From Branchiostoma floridae (taxonomy: Eukaryota > Chordata > Leptocardii > Amphioxiformes > Branchiostomatidae): a DNA stretch of 55,740 nucleotides. The DNA lies in NCBI RefSeq assembly GCF_000003815.2, contig NC_049993.1, forward strand, positions 2,474,712 through 2,530,451, written 5' to 3'. Shown one piece after another: positions 22,954-33,460 of this stretch. Under the pieces are notes generated by a model. It did no database searches and was not told the origin of the DNA. It saw only the letters and a program-made list of their open reading frames with translations. The translations under genes were made by a program, and so were the position numbers. Position 1 is the stretch's first letter. Each line of letters opens with the position of its first letter.

Positions 22954-25900
22954 ATGTCTACGGAGGCAGGCAGCTCGCAGGCCAAGGGTGGATCCTTCGT
23001 GACCGACTGGAAGAACGAGAAGGAGGTCGAAAAGTACCTCGGGAATTTGGAAACGGAGTTTGGGTTCCAGTGCTACCACGAGAAGCTTTATGATGGTTTG
23101 TATAACTCAGAGGACAGTGATGTCGTATAGTTTCGTGTGTTTGCTTGCGTCTGTTGTAAGCATTTGAAAATTTATAGGACAGTACTAGAATGTATGTATA
23201 GGACAGTAGACATACAGGAAGTGGAGGTCAAATTTGAGGACATTGACGGGAAGTTAGGTCAAAGATCCCAGAAAAGGTTATCTATTAAATTTTCAGTAGA
23301 CACCTCTGACAAGTATATAATTCTGCTTGACCAGGGATGCTACCAGGTCACATATGGACACATTGTAGGGGGCCAGAGGCATCCTCCCTCTAAAAGTTAC
23401 TGAGTGACAGACAGGCCACATATGTGACCTAGTAGCATCCTAGCCAGGGTACCATCCAGATAGTAGTTCGCTCCTATGTTTGCTTCTGCTATCCATCTGG
23501 AGACCTGCACATTCAAACCGTTTGGTGCTAACGGCAGTTAATGAGCAAATTAAGGAATGGGTTTTAAAGCGTTTGTTCGATGACAACAGGCCTTCAACAA
23601 GTGGACGGAATGCCTGTTCGAACGAGCGCTGTAACCCATTTCATAATTTGCTCATGTGTAGGGACCAATCAGCGCCTGCGTCCAAAGTTTGCATGATTCC
23701 AGACAGAACAGCAGAGAAGCGTGTGTAATGAATGTCAGAGCTAGAAGCGACTGTATAAAGTATATACTGTAATTCCTGATTTTTTCACTGTAATGTTATG
23801 TTCACGGTTTTCACGGTGACGACTGTAACGTGAACTTATCATTACCGATAAAAAATAATTCACATTTTTTCATGCGCACTTGCCTCGACAGTGAACATTT
23901 AGTTCCGAGAACAAGTTCAATTTTCTCAGACCGTGAAAATTTGGTACCGTGAAGATAAAGTGAATTACAGTATGATGAACGTGGAGCGAACTACTTTCAG
24001 GATGGTACCCAGGCTAGTAGCATTCCTGGTCAATTTTATGCTTGTCAGAGAGGATCTGCTCCCCAGGGAAAGGGGCATCTTTAGACATCTTGCCCAAGTA
24101 GGGTGTCCAATTTCTTATTATTTTTAGAACATTGCCTAAAGGAGGCGTACCTGGCTAAAAGCCTGATTGGGCTCTTTATGGGGTAAAGTGAATTCTTACG
24201 GTGAGATTGTGTTGCGCAATCGGCAGTGCGTTGGGCTTAGGCCCAAGAGGTCCTGAGTTCAAATCCGGCTGCCGTGTCACCGCTCTTGTGCCCTTGGGAA
24301 AGGCACTTTACACGACTTTCCTCACTTAACTCAGGTGTGAATGAGTACCTAGCTGTGGCTTAGTGGCAGTGACAGGCCATAGGGGCATGTTCGGGCATGA
24401 CGCACCTGCCATACTCGAGTCGGAGGAACCCCTTACATCCTTGGTCAGAAGTCCTCCTAGGAGACGGAAACTCCAAACAACAAAGTTAACCTGCATCTGC
24501 TGGGCCATCTTACACATTGCACGCAGTTCTTGCCCCTGAACGACTTAGTGCTCCAGTAGACGAGAGGGTGGAGAAGGAAGTGCACACCCCTCCACCTTAA
24601 AAAGTCATGTACAGGCCAGGCAGACGGGTTGCCTAACCCACCCTGCCTACCATTGCCTTCTGAGACAGATGGATGCCAACAACAACAACAACAACAACAA
24701 CAACAAAATTCTTACAACTTGTCCAACCCTTTCCACAGGTTGTCATCGCCTGGCCAATTTTTATGAGCAGATAAAGAAGGACTACCCTGCGGCAGCCAAG
24801 GTGCTCAAGTCCAACTGCGAGTACAACAACTTTGCCGAGTCATGCTTCAAACTGGGGACGTACCATTTGGTGGGCAGGGGTGAGTCACCAAATTCAACAT
24901 TTCTTGATAACTTTCAAGTTTCAACCATAACAGTATTGTTCAATGAACGAAGACGTTGGTACATAATACAACAAATATACAACCTTCTGATCTACAAATC
25001 ATATATCCAGTTCTTAATTCCTGCCTCAATGTAATCAGGGCTCGAAATACACTTTTCAGTCAACTTGCACCTGTGCAAGTTAAGCCAAAGGTAACTTGCA
25101 CCAAAAGAAACTTACTTGCACAACCCAAAATAGTGAACTGTCAACCCCTTATCTCCTCTTCTGAAAATTTGCAAATGTACGTGAGTAAATGGGGATACAT
25201 ACTGGTAAAGACCACATGTTTGGATATTTGTTTTTCCGTAGCGTATTTTATTTTTGGTTTGAAACTGTACAAACTGTACATCTGAAATTGTCTTCATTCA
25301 TAGTTAGAGTATAAAAGACCTGTTTCTTCCAGATCTCTTCAGTGTCACTGACGAAGGATAGTGGATTCTATCCGAAACGTCTGACCGTTTCAAAACCATA
25401 TCCAGTTGCTTGAGTAACTATTTTTGGCGTATCTTATTACCCGGATGCCTAACCTACATCGATGTACAAACTATTTCATAAAAACTGTGAATTTAGGCTC
25501 AATTAAAGACAATTCAATGTCTACAACTCGATAAGATCCATAGATTTCTTCTGGACTCTTCGAGTGACATCCATCACAGTAACTAGTCTTAAGCATCTCC
25601 AGAATGAAGTGGTAGAACAACTCAATACAATACATATAACTGGAAAAACCAGTTGAACATATTAAAGTCACTAATTAGTATGCAAATGTAACTCATATGC
25701 AAATCAAGGTAAGACAGCACCATAGGAATCATTAGCATTGTAGAGATGGATTTGTCTAAAAAAAATAGTTTACCTGGATGTCTAACCAAATTTAGAAATA
25801 ACAAATTTAGGCTTTTTTTTATTCAGTGTTATTTTCTTTTACCTTTCAATGACAGACAATATTCTCGGTGTGTGTAAGCTTTTTCTAATGTCAGGTATTA

Positions 25901-27522
25901 GAGGACAAAAGTAACTTGCACTGGTGCAAGTTTGGTCTAAACTTACTTGCACCACACCAATTTTACTTGCACAAACTTGCATATGCATGTGGTATTTCGA
26001 GCCCTGGTAATCAAGTTAATTTGAAACAGCTGATTTGAAACTTTAAACTTGCACCTTGACTTACGAAAAACTTTCTTGTAAGAAACGGAAAAGCACAAAT
26101 TCTGCACTGTTTATTTCCTTGTACAAGTGGTTCAAGACCAGGGTTCAAGGCTATTCTACATACACTACATAATTTAATTTGCTAGTATATCTAGGAATAA
26201 ACTGGAATAAGAATAGGATGGATATATACCAGACTAATAAGCTTAACATGCTATAAAGGATATCCAATTTTGAAATAGTTATCATAAACACAAAAAATAC
26301 CATGTGTTTGATTTTTGTTAACAGTTTCCCCCTGGATGGCATTACTGTAAATGCGCTCACGGGGATTTAATTTTGCGGTAGCACCATGCATTGTAGTCTC
26401 TTACGTACTGCCATGGAAAAATGTCCGTGGTGGTTTAAGTTCGTGGTGAAGCGGCCACCGCAAAAAATGTAAACATTAAACCACTGCGAAAGTTTCTGCA
26501 TTTACAGTAAGTGGTCAAGGGGCTAGGCTAACGGACACTAGACCGAGAGTTTAGGGTCCATTCCTGGCCAGATATTGTGTCCTTGGGAAAGGACTGAATG
26601 CATATGGCTTTCCTCACTCTACCCAGGTGTAAAAATTGGTACCTGACTTTGGTATGGGAGGTAGAAGGGGTTGAATGAGAGGGATGGTATCTGCCATTCA
26701 ATGATCCGTAAATAGTTTGATTAGGTTGGTAATTACAGCGGTGGTGAAGTTCTTCAAATCACAACCAGAATTGTGTTCTAACGTGATAAAGGAGGCTGTC
26801 TGAATTAGGAAGTCAGCTTCAGTCATGAACAGAGACGAGGGGGGATACAGACTGAGCCACATTTGGGACGGCATTCTCACTGCTGCAGCGCCACCTACAT
26901 CAGCTATAAGTAGCAGCAAGAAACAGATCCAGTCATTGTAACCCTAATGATGGTGTCTAAGACATCGGTACGTTAGAAGTGAGTACAGCTCTGGTTGTGT
27001 TTTAAAGAAACTTACATGGGCCATCCAATACTGTTCCCTAAGACACAGTGAATTAAAAACCTTTCCTTTCTTTTTTCCTCATCAGGTCAAGTGGAGAAAA
27101 GTCCCCAGGAAGCCTTCAAACTGTTCACCAGGTCATGTGACATGAAGTTTGGGAGCGGCTGTCACAATTTGGGCCTCATGCACCAGAGCGGAGTGGCCGT
27201 GGAAAAAAAGGACTTTCCGAAAGCCGCCGAGTTCTACAAGACGGGCTGCGAACTGAACAACCCTGACAGTTGCTTCAGGCTCGGTACGCTGTACCTACAG
27301 GGGGTGGATGGGATAGCGAGGGATTTCGGAAAAGCGTTGGAGTATTCGTTGAAGAGTTGTGAGATGGGACACATGTTGGGGTGCGCGAACGTGGGACACA
27401 TGTATCACACTGGGGACGCTGGCGAAAAGAACGCCGAACTTGCCGAGAAGTACAAGACGATGGCCAAACAGATGCAGACGGAGGTTAAGAAGATTAGGAA
27501 GCAAATCAAGTTTGGAGAATGA
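22954..27522 (+). CDS. COA7: COA7, mitochondrial cytochrome c oxidase assembly factor (Sel1-repeat protein)
   Basis: Three exons in compatible phase: 22954-23095, 24739-24879, 27086-27522, giving 239 residues (human about 231). The N-terminus has the family signature (EVEKYLGNLE, then CYHEKLYDGCHRLANFYEQI). Sel1-like repeats follow with paired cysteines: AAKVLKSNCE, FAESCFKLGTYHL, AFKLFTRSCDMKFGSGCHNL, FYKTGCELNNPDSCFRLG and SLKSCEMGHMLGCANVGHMY. COA7 is a cysteine-rich mitochondrial protein needed for complex IV assembly. The start was chosen at 22954 (MSTEAGSS), because it matches the usual family N-terminus; an in-frame ATG at 22855 would add 33 unlike residues. It sits head to head with the ZYG11-like gene. 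Introns hold a SINE, MITEs and a Penelope fragment. Confidence 0.95.
23766..23972. repeat. MITE with CTGTAATTC ends
   Basis: About 205 bp bounded by CTGTAATTC and GAATTACAG, with ACGGTTTTCACGGT and ACCGTGAA blocks. Probably a relative of the CTGTAAATGCA family. COA7 intron 1. Confidence 0.6.
24190..24710 (+). mobile_element. tRNA-derived SINE with (AAC)n tail
   Basis: The head is tRNA-like, with TTGCGCAATCGGCAGTGCG as the A-box region and GAGTTCAAATCC as the B box. A unique body follows, with CCTTGGGAAAGGCAC and TTTCCTCACT, and a tail of about ten AAC units at 24675-24707. The tail ends about 31 bases before the acceptor of COA7 exon 2. Confidence 0.78.
25281..25470 (+). mobile_element. Penelope-like element fragment, second copy
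   Basis: Second copy of the ~190-bp TATA-plus-hammerhead unit, inserted within the MITE at 25036-26006 in COA7 intron 2. Confidence 0.6.
25344..25385 (+). ncRNA. Hammerhead-like ribozyme motif, copy 2
   Basis: Same layout as copy 1: stem I GTCA/TGAC (25344-25347 with 25382-25385), core CTGACGA (25348-25354) plus an extra A, GAAA (25374-25377) and GTC (25379-25381). Stem II is GGATAG (25356-25361) with CTATCC (25368-25373), a different sequence from copy 1 but again fully complementary. TATAAAAG lies at 25310-25317, again 34 bases upstream. It sits inside a larger MITE (25036-26006) in COA7 intron 2. Confidence 0.68.
26345..26509. repeat. CTGTAAATGCA-family MITE, short copy
   Basis: Bounded by CTGTAAATGC and TGCATTTACAG, with shared internal blocks (GCACCATGCATTGTAGTCTC, GAAGCGGCCACCGC). 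COA7 intron 2. Confidence 0.72.
26510..26690 (+). mobile_element. Diverged SINE related to the 24190 copy
   Basis: Shares TGTCCTTGGGAAAGG, GCTTTCCTCACT and ACCCAGGTGT in order with 24190-24710. The tRNA-like head is decayed. COA7 intron 2. Confidence 0.5.
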
Positions 27523-27837
27523 CAGATTAACCTGGTGTCTTAGTAGTTATTAGAGACTATGTTAATATTAGGGTTGAGGCTTTGCAAATCTGGATTCAAA
27601 TATGTACAAAAAATGTAGTTTGGGGTGCTCCCTCTCCCTCTGCAGAGGTGTCTTTGGACTTTCTTATGCTATGGTATTACTAACATTAATTTTGCAAGTT
27701 GGTGCTAGAAGGGGCACTGTAAATGTAATCCAGGTCGGGCTCTGAAGCCACAAAATTGTCTGGGTCAACTCACAGATGCTTGGTGGTACCTTTCAGTACT
27801 TTCACACTTAGGTTATGGCATTTATGTTGCCAAGTCT

Positions 27838-28162
27838 CCAGGGTTGAACAAGTTTTCTAAAATCCACTTGTCCTATCGGGCAAGCACATAAAAATGTACT
27901 TGCCCGAACCAATTTTTCACTTGCCCAAAATTCAAATGTCACTGTTACTAGTACATGCATTTTCACTTCCAGCAATGGAATTCTCTGTAGACAATTGCTT
28001 GATGTCATGACTGTAAAAAGTAACAAGTATATCAAAATTGCACTGAAATCAATGGAAAAATCTTACTTGCCCGATCGGACAAGTGGGGTAGGACATGCAC
28101 TTGCCAGAACAGCATTTTAACTTGCCCTGGACAATAGGGCTAGTGGACTTGTTTATCCCTGG
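27838..28162. mobile_element. hAT-like MITE, 5-bp duplication
   Basis: 325 bp with ends CCAGGGTTGAACAAGT and ACTTGTTTATCCCTGG, flanked by agtct (27833-27837, 28163-28167). The interior repeats ACTTGCCC/GGGCAAG. It lies just downstream of the COA7 stop, perhaps in its 3' UTR. Confidence 0.78.
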
Positions 28163-28999
28163 AGTCTCTGGTTGATTTTAAGTGCGAGTTAAAAAAATCC
28201 AGGGGCCTGTCCTTGCCCAAAAAAAGCCCTCTTGCGGCAGGGTGTCCCACCGTAGATAATGTGAAAAAAAGTCAGCAAGTGACACAGCCCTTTTACCTTC
28301 CTATCTGTGACTGTAGCATAACCAGGCTTCCCAAATCAGTTCATCAATCCCAAACCAGGATTAGTGAAGCCTCAGGTTGGATGGGGTCCTTCTTACATAC
28401 AATGTAGTGTTTGAGGCAGGGGTGTGGCTTATTCAATAAGAAACTCAGGAACAACACTGTCAAGTTTACTTGGTAAGGTATGACATGGATAGTGAGTGGT
28501 GAGTGAGTGAGTGACTTTGTAAGGTATGACAATAAATCGTAAGATGAACATGTACAAGGTCATTGTAATTGTCAGTTTCTCTGGCTTGTGCTGTTCTTTG
28601 GTTTACATCATATCTGTTTTGCAGTATGGACCAATGGTTGCTATATCGTAAATAAATAAAGGAAGTTTGTTTTGAGCACATTGTAATAGCGATTTTGGTT
28701 GGTTAGTGATTCGAATTGTGGAAATCTCAACTTCTAGACATCTATCCATGCATCCAAGCACTAATGGACAGTGCAAACTGAAAGTCAATTTCATATTTTG
28801 CATAAAGATACTGTGCCAATGACTCATCCAGAAAATCAGGTACTACTGTTACAGTAGCAATATTTTAAGTGACAGTAGCTTGTTAAAATGAGAAATGACA
28901 TTAAATGAGACAATTTGAAGTTTTATGTGGAGTATTGTTTACATCATTTTCCCAGGTGGAGCCATAGTTACCTTTGCCAGAATGGCTAAGGTTATGTTT

Positions 29000-30240
29000 T
29001 AGGCTAACCTTGTGAGTCTGTGTGTGTGTCTGTGTGTGTGTTAACAGCATAACTCAAGAAGTCTTGGATGAATCCCGATAATATTTAGTAGGTGGGTAGG
29101 GTTCGGGAAAACGAAGGTCAAGTTCGATAATGGGCCTTCTGGCGGCTTGCTACGGTACTGCAGCAGAATCTCAATTTTTGATATCTCGTGTTCTGGACAT
29201 GCTGTGGTTATGATTTTTGAGTGGTAGATAGCCCTTGGGGCAGAGAGTAAGTACTACATTGTATAAGTTTAGACCCCCTAGCGGCTTGTTTGGAACTGCA
29301 GTCGCCAATTTCCTTTCAAACTTTGGACGAGAATAACTCGAGAACGTGTTGATGGATCGTCACGATTTTTAGTTTGTAGATAGCCCAAGTAACAATGTAC
29401 ATTATGGAATACAAATTATGCAAATCAGCAACTAATTTTGCATAATTAATGAGGAAAGTTTATAAATCCGCTGCATTTCATGATAGGACTTTCAAACTTG
29501 TCACATATATAGATGAGAAAGAGAGAAAAATCAAGCCATATTAATTATGCAAATGACGACCTCATTTGCATAATTAATGAGAAAATATAAACGTGTTGAC
29601 GGATCGTCATGATTTTTGGTATGTAGATAGCCAATGGGAAGACTTACATGATGGAATTCAAATTATGCAAATCAACAGCTAATTTGCATAATTAATGAGG
29701 AAAGTTTGTAAATCCACTGCATTCCTTTATAGGACTTTCAAACTTGTCACATTTGTAGCTGAGAAAGAAAGAAATATTTATATACATTAATTATGCAGAT
29801 GATGATCTCATTTGCATAATTAATGGCAAAATATGAACTTGTTGACAGATCGTCATGAGTTTTGGTATGTAGATATCCTAAGTAACAACTTACACAATGG
29901 GATAATAATTATATAAATTAACAATTTGCAGAATTAATGCGGAATGTTGATAAATCCACTGCATTCCGTGATAGGACTTTCAAACTTGACACATATGGAA
30001 CTGAGAAAGATGGCAGAGAGTAAGAGGTGTATGTTTGGGTCCGGTAACATCTTTTCTTGAACTGCAGGAGCCGGTTTAGTTTCCTACTTTGAAAGAGAAT
30101 AAGTCAAAAAGGGATGAAAGGATCATCATGATTTTTGGTATGCTGATAGCTTAAGTGATGCTTGATACAATTTAATATCATTATGTAAATAGGGATCTAA
30201 TTTGTATAAGCAATGGCGAAATGTTATGAACCAACTCCGG
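29000..30240. repeat. Tandem block of ~250-bp units rich in ATGCAAAT/ATTTGCAT
   Basis: The phrase CATGATTTTTGGTATGTAGA and variants recur at about 29360, 29605, 29852 and 30125. Between them ATTATGCAAAT, ATTTGCATAATTAATG and TAGGACTTTCAAACTTGTCA recur in the same order. Units diverge by roughly 15-25 percent by eye. No coding capacity. Confidence 0.75.
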
Positions 30241-30601
30241 GCATATAAAATAAAATGTAATGAGTAACACATTTATGTCTACAGACATCATTCTACATAA
30301 CAAACCTGGTTTATTTGGCAAAGGTATGTGTTCGTGGAACTCTAGTTGCTTGATGAATTTACCTACAAGTGGTAGGGGCTTGTCTTTTGTAATTGCCGCT
30401 TGTCTGATAATTATGCTGAAGCCACTCTGCAAAAGGAAAAGTCACAAGCCAATCAGCACCGAAATAAAATTACAAATTTCCAATATCATGGCGGCCATGT
30501 TCCAGTGTGTGACACTTAAAAACCAAGCAAATCCATATGCAGAAGGAACTCAGTCTGGCAAACCTTACTCCAATGTTATGGTGTATGTTCTGCTATACTG
30601 T

Positions 30602-30636
<35 letters not shown>

Positions 30637-30643
30637 CATACAT

Positions 30644-30704
<61 letters not shown>

Positions 30705-30746
30705 CATACATACATACATACATACATACATACATACATACATACA

Positions 30747-30782
<36 letters not shown>

Positions 30783-30787
30783 TATAT
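30602..30787. repeat. (TA)n and (CATA)n microsatellite
   Basis: Pure TA runs (30604-30632, 30653-30699) and a CATA run (about 30700-30774). The open frames over it are artefacts. Confidence 0.97.
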
Positions 30788-31547
30788 TGATTAGGCCACA
30801 CCAATTTAATTTCTTGGTTCACGGATTTTTTCATAAAAAATATGGAGCGTCAGGGCGAAAAAAAAAATTGTAAAATGGTTGGGGTAAAGATAAGGGCTAA
30901 TCCAAAACAAAACTGTACAGTAACAACACCTGTTCGTTGAAAATTACAGAAGTAGTGTCAGTTTTTATGTCTGTCCCATTCTTCATGAATGAAAAATATA
31001 ACTGGAATAATAATACCCAAATTTTAAGAAGCTTATAAAGTAAAGGCCAATTTGCTACACCTGGTAATTTTTATTTTTTTTTCTCCAAAAATAGGAGCGA
31101 GCGAATCCGTTAACCAATCAATGAAATTGGTATGGCCTTAGCTTTCCTTTTTAGTACAAGATTTCCCTTTGGACAATACAACTTTAAGGCATATTCTCTG
31201 ATTGCTGGTTATTGGCAATGCCTTAATAGTAATAGTTTAAGGGAAGCCAGGGCAATTCAGCAGATTACAAACTGAACAGCATTCTAGGATACAGTTTCAA
31301 ACAGGTGTCAGAGAATGATACTAAAGGGCAGTGAAGGTTTTAGTTACATACGAATCTGAATGATGAAACAAAAGCATTTTCCACACATTCAAATAAGTAC
31401 ACATGTATTTATTGCCACATGTATGGAAATCTAATTTGAAAGTTTCTACAAAGTTGCAGACTTGCAGTACATTCCTTGACTTTTAGGTAAGGCTCCTGGG
31501 AGTATGGTTTGCTGACCAACAACATTTTTGTTACATTGCTAGACAAG

Positions 31548-31733
31548 AAAGTATGGTATACCGAACCGGATTACTTTGCGAGGGGGGTAAAGGAGGCCAT
31601 CTACAAAAGAGCACATCAGCCGACACTCAACAGAGACGGGGGCCGATATCGCTTGCCAGGCATTTATGATTCGTTACTCGAATCACGTGTCTCTAAGTCA
31701 CGTGTCTCTAAGTCACGTGATCAGAGTAACTGA
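31548..31733 (+). pseudogene. Penelope-like element C-terminal (GIY-YIG endonuclease tail) fragment
   Basis: The frame reads VWYTEPDYFARGVKEAIYKR, then PTLNRDGGRYRLPGIYDSLL, then stop at 31733. The pattern EAIxxRxxxPTLNRDGGxYxLxxIYDxLL resembles the end of the GIY-YIG endonuclease domain of Penelope-like polyproteins. The upstream part is missing and there is no start. A small CACGTGTCTCTAAGT duplication lies near the stop. Confidence 0.6.
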
Positions 31734-32652
31734 ATCGTCACTCCTGAAAAAGGTTGACGGAAGTGCGACTGAAAATTCGAGGTAAGCTGATTTTGGTGTT
31801 GTAAGACAGTGGAAAATCTTCAGTAAGAAAGTATGGGTTTAAGGCACATAGTTCTTTTATACGTACATGAACATGTATATCACCTGGTGACCAACAGCTC
31901 TATAGAAACATACTCCAAAGTGATATGAGCTACAGTTTTCAACAAATGGCAAACAGTCACACAATCATACAATATAGAGATCAGAATATTCAACTATTAA
32001 ATAGTCATATCTATTTTTAACAGCAAGCCTTAATATGTACTATTGGAAAAAAACAAACAAGCAAAACAAAATAGGTGATGCAGACAATATGACACTTATC
32101 ATATCACTGCAATCTAACATTTTAGGTCGAAGTTAACAAAAGTATACATCAATATTTACATACAATAATTACATAGTTAATGTAGCTGGAATGTGTAAAT
32201 CTATATTCTCCGTGAGCAATTCATTACTAATATTAATATCATATTACACTGAGAAACTTAAACTTAAACACTTAAACTTCAGAATGACACAGCAAAACAA
32301 TTCACACAAACTACATTCTGATATTCAAACCAGCACAAGTCAGACTACCTCTACATGTAATTAGCACCAATGTGACCACTTGGTGTTCTCTTAAATGAAT
32401 GACTTTTTCATTGTCCCAAGCATTAAGTGCCCTGTCTAATACTATACTAACCACTTGTCCACATAGACCAAACTTAATTGGTCCCTGGGTGGTCTCCTTG
32501 GACAGTTGGGACAGTCTCTGTTCTACTTTCCACAGTACTGATAACTTATAATTCCATTCTAGCCATAACACAATGTACTACAGTAATATTTGCCTAAAGG
32601 GACACACCCAAGCTTCTTTCAGGTCAAAATAACTTTGGTAGCCATCTTAGGT

Positions 32653-32733
32653 CATTCTCCTACGCAGAGAGTCACAAAGTCATTGCTAAACAGGTGTTTT
32701 GCGACGATGTTGGACTCTCTGCGTAGGCGAATG
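32653..32733. repeat. Short near-perfect hairpin (21-bp arms, 39-base loop)
   Basis: Arm 32653-32673 (CATTCTCCTACGCAGAGAGT plus C) pairs with 32713-32733 with a single mismatch. It lies 728 bases beyond the stop of the GNAT/PARP-like gene. It could be a tiny MITE or a precursor-like hairpin. Confidence 0.7.
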
Positions 32734-33460
32734 TCTTCGGATAGCCAATGAACACTCCTATAGGCCTGCTTCACTCCTTTGTCAGCTTTTGATACTATCT
32801 TATCCTACCATATGATCTGCTTGGAGGTTACAAATATATGACAATGCATACGTCTCACTGTTCATATAAGGCACTCAGTTAAATATAATTTTTTCTAGCA
32901 TATGAATCACATTGTAAATTTAGAATATTTCCCCCTTGATTAATCTTATTCAGCTGATTGGTTTAGAAAAGCAAGACTAGACTAAACAATTTAGACTAAA
33001 CAATATCGCATATATCTTTCAATTCCCTGATACTTGTTCATCTCAGCATTATCTTGGTAAAAATTTCATCTATAGCAGCAAATACTGGTTCATCTAAACT
33101 ATGATTCAAACTTTGCTGTATGATCTGTAGACTAGAAAGATTCTGGACCAGATAATCTTCAGTTCCTGATGCATTATTTACATTAAATGAAATATGAAAT
33201 CCACATGTTTTGTAGATTTGACACATGAAGGATATTCATGCCCATGTATATAAATGACATAATTTTAGAAATCAAGGGTGTTTACAGAATGCCCAGTGAA
33301 ACATTATAACTCTACCATATTTTCTCACCTAAAGTACGCATTCAACTTTGACAACAACTTGTAGCTGCAACTTTTGGAATTTGAATAGTTTTTTAGTGCA
33401 GACTTTATAGAGAGAATACAGCAGTCTAAGACTTTGTGTGTTTCTAACAAGACCCTGATA

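Larger units (their letters stand above)
25036..26006. mobile_element. hAT-like element with 15-bp inverted ends, carrying a nested Penelope fragment
   Basis: Ends CAGGGCTCGAAATAC (25036-25050) and GTATTTCGAGCCCTG (25992-26006) are perfect inverted repeats flanked by gtaat (25031-25035, 26007-26011). Inner AACTTGCACC/GGTGCAAGTT repeats lie near both ends. The middle is interrupted by the TATA-plus-hammerhead fragment (25281-25470). COA7 intron 2. Confidence 0.8.
27523..33460. other. Interval between the convergent COA7 and GNAT/PARP-like genes
   Basis: Holds the 3' UTRs (an AATAAATAAA near 28651 could serve COA7), the MITE at 27838-28162, the tandem ATTTGCAT block, microsatellites, the Penelope tail and the 32653 hairpin. 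No further coding exon recognised. Confidence 0.6.

Noticed and set aside
24200-24272. Functional tRNA gene
   Set aside because: A and B boxes are present, but the cloverleaf does not close, and the sequence continues into a SINE body with an (AAC)n tail.
33038-33226. Additional exon of the GNAT/PARP-like gene downstream of the stop
   Set aside because: The preceding exon ends in TAA at 33461 in the required frame, and this segment shows no conserved motif.
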